From contig CM075674.1 in NCBI GenBank assembly GCA_037962975.1, forward strand, positions 37,958,501 through 38,022,500: a stretch of DNA of 64,000 nucleotides. The letters are read 5' to 3'. How positions within the stretch are numbered: position 1 is the first letter of the stretch; each line of letters opens with the position of its first letter. This DNA is from Clitoria ternatea (taxonomy: Eukaryota > Streptophyta > Magnoliopsida > Fabales > Fabaceae). Positions 10,997 through 22,194 of this stretch are shown one piece after another. The notes under the pieces were generated by a model, which saw only the letters and a list, made by a program, of their open reading frames with translations, was not told the DNA's origin and ran no database searches. The translations under genes and the position numbers were made by a program.

Positions 10997-11836
10997 TTAA
11001 TCAGGTGGTCTCCCAATATTCGTTGAGGAATCACCTGTCTTTTTCTTCCTTCTTCTTCTTTTTTGATGCTTAATTACCTGTTTTTCATCTTTCAAGGCAT
11101 CGGTTAATTTAAAACAATTTAATTGATTGGGAAGAGATATACCTGGTTCGGTTGAAGGGTAAATTTTTTCCTCATTACTTATCCTGAGGTGTTCATGAGC
11201 ACTGAAGCTTACCTCTTCTTCATAAACTTTGACTGCAACCATACTTAGATCAATATCTACTCTGATCCTTGCAGTCTTCATGAAAGGTCTTCCTAGAATC
11301 AGGGGTATCTCAATATCCTCCTTCATATCCAGTACCACAAAGTCAACCTTGAAGTGGTACTTGTCAACCTTTACTAGTACATCTTCCACAATCCCAAAAG
11401 GCTTTTTGATAGAGTAATCTGCAAACTGTAATTTTGTTTTTACTTCTTTTAGCTCATATTCACCAATGCGCTTTATTAAATCTAAGGGCATCAAGTTGAT
11501 GTTAGCCCCTAAATCTAATAACGCATTCCTGATGTTGATATTTCTAATTGTTACAGGAATGGTGAAACTCCCCGGATCTTTACATTTTTTCGGGGTTATA
11601 CAGTTTGTTTCTTGCTCTGTATCTGCTTGCATATTTTTTTCTTTTTCATTTTTTTCATTTTTTTCTATTTTTTTACTTTCTTTCTCTTCTTCTTCTTTCT
11701 TTTTCTCACTCTTTTCTTTACAATCAATTTTTACAACATCAAAAGAAACATCATTACATTGTTCCCTTGGGTTTTGAGTGCTTGCAGAAAACCCAGAACT
11801 CTTTAATTCGGCTATTTCTTTTGCAAGCTGACCCAT
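10997..11836 (-). CDS. Gag C-terminus plus aspartic protease, Athila-like element 2
   Basis: The 279-residue ORF has a Lys/Glu-rich charged stretch at about residues 40-75. A retropepsin-type domain follows, with LLDLGANINLMP at about 107-118 (catalytic D-L-G in place of D-S/T-G, the usual form in Athila-type proteases) and IPLILGRPFM near 177-186. In an intact element it would cleave the Gag-Pol polyprotein. The ORF is open throughout, but the element has lost its pol. The ORF start is simply the first ATG after an upstream stop; in the intact element it would be read as part of gag-pro. Confidence 0.75.
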   Translation of the reverse strand: MGQLAKEIAELKSSGFSASTQNPREQCNDVSFDVVKIDCKEKSEKKKEEEEKESKKIEKNEKNEKEKNMQADTEQETNCITPKKCKDPGSFTIPVTIRNINIRNALLDLGANINLMPLDLIKRIGEYELKEVKTKLQFADYSIKKPFGIVEDVLVKVDKYHFKVDFVVLDMKEDIEIPLILGRPFMKTARIRVDIDLSMVAVKVYEEEVSFSAHEHLRISNEEKIYPSTEPGISLPNQLNCFKLTDALKDEKQVIKHQKRRRRKKKTGDSSTNIGRPPD

Positions 11837-12208
11837 TTGTATGTCTGATGCTTTCCGGGCAGCTTCATTTGTCTCTACAAACTACAATAACTGTTGAATA
11901 GATTCCTCTATTCTTGTCAATCTTGCATTGTCAGTTTGTTGTTGCTTGAATTGATTGTTAGGAGGTCTGTTGGAAGGTCCAGTGTCCTGTCTCCAGCCAA
12001 TATTCTAATTTTGCCAACCCTGCAGGTAATTATTAGGAAAAGAATTTCCATGATTAAAAGGAAAATTACCTAAGGGTGCTCTTTGATGTTTCATGAAATT
12101 GGCTTGCTCTTGCTCATTTCCACAGTAACCACATGGTTGTTCTCCCGTGCAGTGCATACATTATTTAAGTTAAGCAGGGGGTGGTGATGTTACTTGAGCA
12201 ATTTGGAG
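11837..12208 (-). pseudogene. Gag zinc-knuckle/linker segment, Athila-like element 2
   Basis: Between the capsid ORF and the protease ORF the same protein continues with interruptions. A Cys-rich CGYCGN-type sequence is seen at about 12120-12145, followed by an Asn/Gln-rich linker. In-frame stops are present near 11883 and 12007. Confidence 0.55.
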
Positions 12209-12901
12209 TTATTCTAATTGCTTTCTCATAACTTTAATTTGTTGGGTTAGTAATTTTTGCTGAGCCAACACTGCATCATTTACTCCCAATTCGAGCATTC
12301 CTGGCTTCCTTTGTACATTACCTCTTTCATGCTTTGCTTGGCGGTCACTAATAGCCATTGATTCCAATATTTCTATGGCTTCCTCCACAGTCTTGTTCAT
12401 TAAAGAACCACCTGCACAAGCGTCTAACATCATCTTGAACCGAGGCAATAAACCATGGTAAACGATTCTTACCTTTTCGGCATCATTCAGGTTGTGGTTT
12501 GGACACTTTCTCAAGAGTGCCTTGAATCGTTCCCATGTCTCTCCTAGTGATTCATCATTATTTTGAGAAAAAGAGTGTATGGCTGTCATTGCTTCAAAAT
12601 ATTTTGAAGGAGAATAAAATCTTTCCAAAAATTTTCTTTCAACATCGGACCAGTTGGCAAAACTACCCGGTGGACAAGATTTAAACCATTCTTTTGCTTT
12701 ACCAATCAATGAAAAAGGAAAAAGTCTCATGTAAACAGACTCTTCTTGATTGGGTTCAAAACCAATTGTGTTGCATAACTCATAAAAAATAGTTAAATGT
12801 TCATATGGTTCTTCATGATTTAAACCAGCAAATTGGTTGTTTTGAATAATGTTTAAAGTAGCAGGTTTAATTTCCACTGGTAAAACTGGTCCTTGAAACA
12901 T
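12209..12901 (-). CDS. Gag capsid, Athila-like element 2
   Basis: The 230-residue ORF carries the retrotrans_gag pattern: AKEWFKSCPPGSFANWSDVE at about residues 68-87, FLERFYSP, then ETWERFKALLRKCPNH at about 120-135. A later segment, AVEEAIEIL-like, precedes the zinc-knuckle region. It would form the particle shell of the retroelement. It is in frame with the upstream ORF and separated from it by a single TGA, so the two are one gag gene broken by a nonsense change. Confidence 0.85.
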   Translation of the reverse strand: MFQGPVLPVEIKPATLNIIQNNQFAGLNHEEPYEHLTIFYELCNTIGFEPNQEESVYMRLFPFSLIGKAKEWFKSCPPGSFANWSDVERKFLERFYSPSKYFEAMTAIHSFSQNNDESLGETWERFKALLRKCPNHNLNDAEKVRIVYHGLLPRFKMMLDACAGGSLMNKTVEEAIEILESMAISDRQAKHERGNVQRKPGMLELGVNDAVLAQQKLLTQQIKVMRKQLE

Positions 12902-13117
12902 TCACAAAACTCGGGGTGGACCATTAATAGCAGCAAACTGTCCCAATGTTCTCCTTTCAGCAGCCATATTTGAATTTTCAAAATTTTTAGAAGTAGAAGA
13001 AGAATTAGTTTGTGTTTTAGATTTCAAAGACTTGATTTTCTTTACAAACTTTTCTATCTCAGGATCAAAATAAATTTTACCTACGGTAGATCGAGTTTGC
13101 ATACACAAACTAGACAA
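12902..13117 (-). pseudogene. Gag N-terminus, Athila-like element 2
   Basis: The 71-codon ORF ends at TGA (12902-12904), directly followed in the same frame by the ATG of the capsid ORF. Its ATG lies about 100 bp inside the primer site. It includes a short Phe-Asp-Pro-Glu-Ile-Glu segment also found near the start of the element 1 Gag (residues 15-20 there), which supports homology of the two gag genes. Confidence 0.75.
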
Positions 13118-13220
13118 AGAAAGTTAGTGTAACATTAAGAAATAATAAATAATCAAAAATTTAACTAAGGTAAAAATATTTACCACGGTAATTAAAAATT
13201 TACTGTTTTACTGAAACAAT

Positions 13221-13242
13221 TCAATCCCCGGCGACGGCGCCA
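13221..13242 (-). other. Primer binding site, tRNA-Asp type, Athila-like element 2
   Basis: Minus-strand TGGCGCCGTCGCCGGGGA is close to the 3' end complement of tRNA-Asp, as in Athila elements. It lies seven bases from the LTR end. Confidence 0.8.
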
Positions 13243-13249
13243 GAAAACT

Positions 13250-14818
13250 TGTCAACCCGGCGATAGCGTCTCAACAGTTCGTTTCCACCACCGGGTTGTT
13301 AATTGGCAAGCGCACCAATCGTTTGTAGTTTTCAAAATTTAGATATCGTTCCACTGGGATTGAAAGTCCAATAACAACAATAATTTTCTATTTACTATGG
13401 TAAATGTGAAGGAAGTTATAAACAAAAGAATGATTTATATACAATTTATATAATATTCACAGGTTAGCATGATTGAATGGTTCATAAGATAAAAGAAAAT
13501 AAAATCTATCTAAAAAGATGAGTTGCAATCTAGAATAGGTAAGATACTTGAGATAAACACAGATAAACAAATTATGTTGGAAATTGGATCCCTAATCTAG
13601 AATAACAATGAGGAACTCAAGACATGCATATTTAATCATCAAGTTTCATGTCATTACAGCTTAAAATCATTATAACCGATTCCTCGTGATATAAATTCTA
13701 AGAATTCACCGTAAAGTCCGATCCCTCGTGAGCTTTCTCAGTAAAAACTTGCATTAAGACCTGACCTTATGGCAACAATGGTTAACAACCCCTATAGAAT
13801 TGAGATACCAAGGGTATTCCAACTTTTTACTTTCGTCAAATTAAGTTTCAATACGGCATGAACAATCATTCTCCCGTTTGACATTCATACTAATAAAATA
13901 AGTTTCAATACACATGAAAATCATTCTCCCGTTTGACGTTCATATTAATAAAAGGTTGAAATACTAACATGGACTTGAATCATAAACATGCAGAGGTCGA
14001 ATTCACAACATTATACTCAATAGACTAGTTCACCAATTCCAACATAAACAGATTAGTTACACATGGTAAAAGTAAAAACAACACTTACAGAGTTTGACAT
14101 TACGAAGACGATGGAAACTTTACGATACAACGATCACAATACACCGAAACACACTCAAGTATCTAGAAAACTATTCTAGAACTACAACTCATAAAAGAAG
14201 TACTCAAAATCGAGCACAAGAGAGAAAAGAAGAGAATGAAATGCTGTGAAAGGGATACTTAGAATGGTGTTAGATGGCCCTATTTATAGGGCTGAGCAAG
14301 GGTGCTGACGCTACGCGTTAGTATGACGCTACGCGTCAGGCCCCTGACTCAGCTTCCATTAAACAGCTGATAATGGCCACTACAAATTATAAAAATGGAT
14401 CATGCTTGGCCACTTGGACGTGTCTCCACTGTGTTTTGGCCATTTGTGTTGAGTGGGATGGCCTTTGGTGCTGAGTGGGATGACCATTATTGGGTCAAAG
14501 CTAAGTGCTTGACCAAGTTGGAAGTGGAGCCTACGCAGCATTGACGCTACGCGTGGCTAGGACGTGTAGCGTCAGCATCAAAAATAGCTATTGATGCTAC
14601 GCGTGGGATGAGGCTACGCGTCAGCTCCTCCAGTGTAATTTTCTCTTGATTTCTTAACTTTTTCACTGCAAAACTGGAGAAAATTGATCAAGGGCAGATT
14701 ATTTCCAACAACATCCATTTATTGAATTTAAATCCTAATTTTCTAACAAATTAAACTAATTTTTATAATTTTTATGAAATTTTTGTTCAAGCTTTTATTG
14801 AAAATTTGAGGACTAACA
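13250..14818 (-). repeat. 5' LTR of Athila-like element 2
   Basis: Minus-strand start TGTTAGTCC at 14818 and end GGTTGACA at 13250 give 1569 bp. TATTTATAGGG (14281-14291) is oriented for plus-strand reading, so its promoter role is doubtful. The region 14310-14621 has five GCTACGCGT motifs. Confidence 0.65.
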
Positions 14819-17606
14819 GACTCCCTACATAACAAAAGTCTGGTAGGACAAACCAAAGTTTGATGAATGGTAACTTCATGATAAAACTTCTCAAATCAAA
14901 GAAAAAGAAGCATCAAAGAAAAAATGAGAAATGGGAATGCTTTCCAAAGTAACGTCCATCTCATCTAGATTCATACCAAGCCCAGACCTGTTGAGCCATA
15001 CTGCATACATCAAATATGTAGAAAAGCCTCTCTTTTTCTCTCCTCAAAGAGAAGCTTTTCAATAACCATACTCTATCCTCATGCTTCATCAAAGTTGCTC
15101 CAGACCTCTTGGAATATCTCAAGCAAGAATTTGATTTGGTCTTAATTCATGAGTCTCATCAATAATGCCTTATGGATCACCAAACCCAGAATCATTTCAA
15201 AAGTCCTCCCTGAACAAGTCTGGTCTTTAGTATGATGACTCTCTAAAAGCAGTCTCCATTAAACATAAAGATGTTAGTTAGGACAAAGAGAGTTTTAAAG
15301 TAAGGTAGATCAAGATCCATCATCCGAATGAGAACTTTCCATCTTGGTAAAACTTATACTATCCTACTCTGCCAATATACGCACAAGTCTCAAATGCTCT
15401 TTACCCTATGCTTCATGTGCAAAACAACTCTCTGACCATAAGTACTTGTCCGTTAAAGCAAAACATTCTTCAACGGTTGTATCATCGCTCAATGGTCATC
15501 CAACAGATCTCTTCTTCCTCAGTTGTACATCTAAAAGAAAGATCTATAAGTTGTAACTTCTCTTTTCTGCAATAGGGTGATTAAGAATAAAAAAAAAGAG
15601 TAGATAAGAAAAAGACAAAGAGATAAAAGTCAAATGGTAAAAAGAAAGAATCTGTAAGCAAAAGAAAAAGAGAAAAAGAAAAAGAAAAGAGTGAAAAGGG
15701 CACTCAAAGAAAATGGGCACTTAGTGAAAATGAAAGGGAAAATATGAAACATATTCAGCCCAGGAAAATCATGAATGATAAAAGTTCATATAGAAGAGAA
15801 GAATTCAAAAAAATTCCATTGAAGAAAAAGAAAGCTCACTATATGCATCTCATTCCAAATCTCAAAAGCCATAGTACTAGAAGTCAAAGACATGCAATCA
15901 ACTTGTGAATCTATCTCCTCTGTGAGCATATTATCTTTAACTAAGCTTTTAGACTTAGAATGCTTCACACCTATCTGTTACTTTTACTTGTACTAGGTCA
16001 TATGCAAATAAGTCATTCACTATCTATACAAGTCTATTGAATAGACTCTTTACTTAGCTCAGCTAAGTCAAAAAGCTTATTAATCTTATTGTATTAATTC
16101 TTCCAATTCCTGTAAGCACTGGTCTAGTAGATCTGTTGGAAACATTGTTGGCCTAAAGAGACTTTGGAAAGAATACTTGGGTTTGAGCTAGGAGTGGCTT
16201 GTGAAAGAATACTTGGGCCTGCCCCAGCAATGAGTTCTGTAAAAGAATACTTTGTTTAAGCCAAGAGAGACTGATGTCAAGAATACTCAAAAGCATGTGA
16301 TATGCTTAAGTCAGGAGTGGCTAGATTCAATATTACTCAAGGGCACGGTCTGTGCAACTTATGTAAAAAGGACAATTTTACATAGTGAAAAACCCTTCAA
16401 GTCTGAAGGTACTAGATGTAGCTTCAGTGTTAGAAGTAAACCAGTATAAATCTCTTGTGTGGCCTCTCTATCTTTACAAGAGTCTGATGCAATCTCGCTA
16501 ATTTCCTTCGGTTACAAAAGTCTATTACTTATTCCGCTGTGCAAAATAATGCATTCGATTGAATGTAGTTTTTGGTTTTAAAAAATGAATAGACTTATTC
16601 AACCCAACTTCTAAGTCTGTTCTCTAAACCATTAAGTATTAATTTCTTCAATCATAAACCTATCCTAAAACTCAATTTCCTATTCACTACTGAAGTAGTA
16701 AGCTCCCCCGTACGTCAAAACATACCTCACAATGATTCTAGCTATCCAATACGACCTTTGGAACACCGTTTCGGCTTCCGATGTCAAAGTTTCCTAATCT
16801 AAAATTCCTAAAAACCAACGACAATTATTCTGATAGTTCTAAACCATTTAAATATAAATTTCAAGCTCCTTAATGCTAGTTCGATATAACTTCGACAAAA
16901 TACAACCTACTGAAACACGTCAATGACACCCCAAACGCTTTCGAAACACCTCCGGAACCTTAAAACGCCATCGATTTCTTCTTAAATTTATTCCTAGCCA
17001 TTACTACAAGAAACCCAAGGCATAGCTTGGCAAGAAAACACAATGGGTCCAAGACTCCCAAGGTCACAAGAGGAAAGGAAGTAAAAGATGAGTTTATGCT
17101 TACCTTAAACTCCAAAACAGGAACAATGGTGCCAAAACTTCACTAATCACCCATGGTTACCATGGTTCACACCTAGGAAGAGAGAAGAAGAATCAAGTTG
17201 AGTGGCATGCTAGAGGACAAACTGTGAGATAGAAGGAAAAATTGAACCATGCAAGCATACCTTGGCGAAGTGGAGAGCTGAAATTGAAAGGATGAAGAAG
17301 GGAAATGGCGCGGCTGAGAAGGCGTACACGATGGAAAGGAAAATGAGAAAGAAAATGAGAGCTCGAGAGAGGGAAGGATGCACGGTTGAGAGAGAATGAG
17401 AATTAATGAAGAGAAAAAAGTGAAGAAAAAAGAAATTTGAGAAAGGAAAAGAAATGAGGGGGAAAAAATATCAAGAGAAAGTAAAAGAATTTAGAAAATA
17501 AGATAAAGTGATTGAAGTTGATTGATGAAATTTTAATTTAAGTAAAATAATTAATTTAATTCAGAGCTCCTAAATTTATCCTAAAAATTTTAATTAGGAT
17601 GTTACA
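14819..17606 (-). repeat. Tekay-type LTR fragment
   Basis: The right end at 17606 is a clear minus-strand LTR start (TGTAACATCC), similar to those at 28750, 36412 and 40497. No matching left end is seen, because Athila-like element 2 borders it at 14818. About 16150-16350 holds loosely repeated AAGAATACTTGGG blocks, and 15590-15740 is very A/G-rich. No convincing protein coding is found, and the short ORFs here show no known motif. Confidence 0.5.
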
Positions 17607-18660
17607 AAACTTACTTATAAAATACAAGAACTAGAATAATGAAGATTTAAATGACAAAATTTAATTTAAGAAAGGCACTATATCATACATTAATAGCGGT
17701 GCCTCTATTTTCTTATTATTTCAACTTGAAGGGTCTAGAGTCCACTGAATCTCAGTTTAGTGTATAATCAGTGTCATCCATTTAAGGATTTCCCATGCAC
17801 AATTACTATAGCCATTAATAGCTTCATGCACTGTCTTTGTTCTTTTTATGCATTAAATTGTCATTTTGTTTATTGAAATCATGGTTTCTCTTATATTATT
17901 CATGTTTCCTTTTTTCTTTATCTAAACCAAAATAATTCTTTCACCAGATTCTGATAAATAGGTTAAATGGTAAGATTTAACTTCAATTATCAAAATAAGT
18001 CAAATTAAAGATAGAGATTTAAAGTGACACCAACCTTAAATTATAGAATCCAAACATCATTTATTCATAATATCTTAACCTTTTAGAAGTACAACAAAGG
18101 AAAAAACATTAAAAATGATTACACTAATAATTTTTTAAAACTTCATTTCAATTTAATAAGTAAAAATATTTTATTATTATTTCCAAAAACAAGTTTTCAA
18201 CAAAACAAGGAATGGATGCAACATGATAATAAAATAACACATATTTTTACAAATAAATATAAGTTTGATAAATTAAAAGTAATTATTAAGAATACAATGT
18301 TTCATTTAAATTTTCTAACAATATTTTAGTGTAGGCAGTTATAAATATTATTTGTCCAACATTTTGGTTACAAACACAAAGAGTAGTTGTAGGTGAGGAA
18401 AGGTGCAAGAATTACCTCTCCATATATGTTAAAAAGATGTAATTAAATTTCACATTTTTTTTTGATATTCTGTCTCTTCTAGAATTTAAAAAATCGAAGC
18501 TTAACCTAGCTTAAAACATAAATTTATTATATTTTTAACATATAATTATAAAAATTATAAATAAAATCTTACTTGAAACATTTAAAATTGGTTACAAATT
18601 GAATTTTGGATTTTTAAACAAAATTATATCATATTGTATTTTATGATATTAAATAAAATT
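17607..18660. other. AT-rich unique intergenic DNA
   Basis: I find no repeat partner elsewhere in the window, no retroelement motif and no credible ORF. Its last five bases AAATT are the left target duplication of the Ogre-type element, so this is the old flank of the gene island now displaced 27 kb to the right. Confidence 0.6.
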
Positions 18661-21033
18661 TGTCGCGATCAGGATCATGACGAGATAACCGACCCTTAAA
18701 AATAAAACGAGTTTCAAAGTCCTTTCAAAAAGAAAATAGGGAGTCGCCACCAATATTTTTTACGATAAAAATATCAGAAAAAACCTCTTTTAAAAACACT
18801 GGTTATGAAAATGAAATTCTAAGTTCGAGAGTCGAATTACAGGTGAGGAAGGTATTAGCATCTCACAACTATCCGTTATAAAACGGTTACCTCAAATTGA
18901 TAACGCTTATTTCAAAATAGTCTAGAAATTATTTTAACTTCTTTTATGAAAAGAAACATATACAATGACAAAGCATACGAAAATAGACAAAATAGATATG
19001 AAAGTTTGAAATAAGATAAACAGGACATCACATCCAAATTAATCTTAAATCGCACAATCTGACTAAGCAAATACAATGAAATACCAAACAGTGACAGTAA
19101 GAGATTAGACGATAAGAAACTAAACAGTAAGAAAATAGTAATAGTAAAAGACTAAACAGTGGCAGTAAAAAAAAGAAACAAATAATAACAGGACGTCTCA
19201 TCCAAATTAACCTTAATTTGTACGTAAATTTAAAAATTAAAATAAAATTAATGATATAAAAAAATAAAGTTGATTAAGAAAATATTATTTTTAATAAAAA
19301 TGTTAAAAGCATGAGATTAACAAGACGTCGCGTCTAAATTAACCTCATTTTAAAGAAAATAATATTCTAATAAAAATATTAAAAACATGAGATTAACAAG
19401 ACGTCTCGTCGAAATTAATCTCATTTTTAAGAAAATATTATTTTAAATAAAAATATTAAAACATGAGATTAACAAGACGTCGGGTCTAAATTAACCTCCT
19501 TGCAACAATAAAAATTTAAAATATTGACTATATAAAATTAATCAAAATAATGGCAGAGACATAGAAATTAATAAAGAGAAAGTGGGCCTGACAGGAATTG
19601 ATTCCCGCTCCTACGTATTCTCAAATGTATTGAGAAATCAGGGTTACGTAGTTCTTTGGAAATTAATTTTGAAACGATGCTAAAACATTTAAAATTACAT
19701 TTAAAATTATTTTTAATTGATTTGATAAAAGAAACTCATGAGGAAGGAGAAATACAAGGCGAAGAAGATCGCACTTGTACAAACCTTCAAGGTCTTATTA
19801 AGCTGATGTAGGAAAAAGTGGTTTTGCACGACATTGCTTACAAGATCTTAAGATATTTATTCAAAAAGAAACATATATTTAATATTTTTTTAGATTTTTC
19901 AAATTAACACAAATAGAGAAACATTTAATATTTATTCTAAGAAACATGATTAGATTTTAATTTTGAAAAAAGATGTTAGATTTTAATATTTTTATATTTT
20001 TCGATTCAGCCCAAAATGAAAAAAAAACTAAACATTTTATTAAAGGATATTTAGACTTTTAATGTTTTTTTATTTTTTTAAAAACTTAAATAAAAGTCAC
20101 TTATTCTCTTTTTATCTAAAAATATTTTTTGAGATGGCACCAAAGAAACCCAATGAGCTATTCTAAAGTAAATAAATGATAATAATAATAATAATAATAA
20201 TAAAAGGAAAATAAGTTATTTTTCTATTTTGAAATTTTAAACACAAAGACTCTAATAAAATTTTTAACAATAGTGATATTAACCAGGATAATATGATGTT
20301 GACCAAAAAATGCCTTGATTTGTTTTTTTTTGAAAAATAGTCTCCCTTGACACATTGAGCTTCAGAAACCTGAAGCCCATAAAAGAAAAAAAAAGAAAAC
20401 TAAACAAACAAACCCGATAGGGTTTTATTTGAATCAAAAGCCAAAAGAAAGGAAATATGCATCAGGTGGGGGCGGAACATTGGGTGGAAGGAAAGAGAAA
20501 GTGAAGTTTAAGAGAGAGAGAGAAGAAATACCGAGAGAGAAAGAGAGTGGATCGGCGGGGTGGCTTCTCCTCTTTCTTCTCTTTATTGTTTTTGTTATTC
20601 TGTTGCTGTTTGGCTAGGTGTTTTGGCTATTTTCTGGGTGATTTTTGTTACTGGTGATTTTGAATGGGTGTTGTGGTTTTGATTGTTGTTGGAACAGAAA
20701 GGGGAGAGGGAGAGGTTTTTTTTTATTTTGGTGATTTATTTTTGATGTCTCTGGTTGATGAAAGATGAAGATATTGAAGATGAAGAAGATGATTTTGTTT
20801 TTTTTGGTTTGAAGAAGATGAAGGGAGGATGGTGGTTCTCTCTTCTCTTCCCCGGAAGATGCCGGGTTATTGGGTATAACTAAGAAGATGAAGGTGAGAG
20901 TAGGAAGAGCATTGGGGACAGGTTTCGAATTCTGAACGGAATTTCCAGAATGGAGGGGGAATTATTATTTAAGTTTTAATAATTAAATAAAAATAAAAAT
21001 AAAAATAAAAAAGGACAAAATATGGTGTTTATA
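18661..21033 (-). repeat. 3' LTR of the Ogre-type element
   Basis: The LTR is bounded by TGTCGCGATC and GGTGTTTATA and matches 43114-45778. It contains about three copies of a 75-bp unit with GAGATTAACAAGACGTC (19313-19500), a short AACAGTGACAGTAAG-type array (19080-19190) and a GA-rich stretch near 20500. The 62-aa plus-strand ORF at 20429 also appears in the other LTR with extra bases, so I do not treat it as a gene. Confidence 0.88.
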
Positions 21034-21058
21034 GCTGCCCCTCTTTACTTTCTTTTCA
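21034..21058 (-). other. Polypurine tract of the Ogre-type element
   Basis: On the minus strand AAAGAAAGTAAAGAGGGGC directly precedes the 3' LTR. Confidence 0.7.
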
Positions 21059-21109
21059 TGAAAATATAAATGATTTATTCATATCGTGAAAAGGAAGTTA
21101 AGATGTGAA

Positions 21110-21535
21110 CACCATTTTGACACTAACATCCTCAATAAGGTGACGACCTTGACAAATAGAAGACTCAAATAATGCCAGCTTTGGCAATAAGAAAGACTTA
21201 AAAGTATCATCTTCAATGATGAAGACTTAAAGAGGTGTCAAATTTGGCGGACAGAAGACTCAAATCATGATATCTTCAATAATTTAAAAATGCTGACTTT
21301 GCCACCGAGAATCTGATGTGGCGCCAACTATGGCAAATAACAGACTTAAGCAATACCCGCTTTGGCAACAAAAGAGGTCTAAAAATGCCAGCTTCAGTGA
21401 TGATAACTTGGAGAGATGCTAACTTTGGCAAATGGAAAACTTTCAGTAATGCCAACTTTGTCAATAAGAAAGACTCAAAGTGTGCCAACATTGAAAATTG
21501 GGGAAGATAAACAAGGTGCCAAGTTTGATGACTGA
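21110..21535. repeat. Ogre 3' repeat block A
   Basis: Degenerate units of about 40-60 bp share a core like AATGCCAGCTTTGGCAATAA. The same core recurs in block E (23830-24310), which suggests a common origin. Confidence 0.7.
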
Positions 21536-21639
21536 AGATAGAGCTTTGTCTGAAAAATGAACAAATTAGAGGATATTTCCTTGATATTGAAAATAGGGTA
21601 GCTTAGAGAAGGATACTTAAAGCTTTAAAGAAAAATGAA

Positions 21640-22190
21640 TGACAGGGGATTATCCCAACGTGTTTGGATCGAAGGATACAACCTAGAAATGGGTACCTGA
21701 GACTTTTTGATTTGGGGTTAGCCTAGGAGTGGGTTCCTGAGACCTTTTGATTTGGGGGATGCCCTTGGCTCTAATTAAAATGGAACAACCTAGGAGTGGG
21801 TACCTGAGGTTTTTGACATGAAACAGATAACTGGGAGATACCCCTGGTTGGTTTTTATTGAAACAGTCCAGGGGACTCCTAAGACTGTTTGACAAAAAAA
21901 AATGACTTGGGGGATGCCCCTGGCTCAAATTGAAATGGAATAGCCTAGCAGTGGATTCCTGAGGTTTTTTAACAGGAAATAAATGACTTGGGGGGATGCC
22001 CTTAGCTCAAATTGAGAAATGGGATAGCTTAGGAGTGGGTTCCTAAAGCTTTTTGATAAGAAATAAATTACTTGGGGGGATGCCTCTGGCTCAAAAATGA
22101 CTTGGGGGATGCCCCTGGCTCAAATTAAGAAATGGAACAACCTAGGCATGAGTCCATGAGGCTTTGACTGGGAAATAAAACACTTGGGGT
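21640..22190. repeat. Ogre 3' repeat block B
   Basis: Irregular repeats contain CCTAGGAGTGGGTACCTGAG and ACTTGGGGGATGCCCCTGGC. They grade into the regular minisatellite that follows. Confidence 0.75.
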
Positions 22191-22194
22191 GATG

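Larger units (their letters stand above)
10716..14818 (-). mobile_element. Athila-like Ty3/gypsy element 2, 5' part
   Basis: Read on the minus strand: LTR (13250-14818), tRNA-Asp-type primer site, gag and protease, then the element ends at 10715 where Athila-like element 1 is inserted. No reverse transcriptase or integrase is present in the window. The protease ORF is followed by TGGGAGGCAACCCATTC, a sequence I associate with gag-pro ends of Athila-type legume elements. GACTC at 14819 could be the target duplication, but the other side is not visible. Confidence 0.65.

Noticed and set aside
11466..11901. Plus-strand ORFs rich in Phe, Leu and Ser, membrane-like
   Set aside because: They lie opposite the Lys/Glu-rich part of the Athila protease ORF and are its antisense.
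20429..20617. 62-codon ORF with a C-terminal hydrophobic segment, in the Ogre LTR
   Set aside because: The partner LTR (45150-45410) carries indels that change most of the frame, so it is not conserved as a protein.
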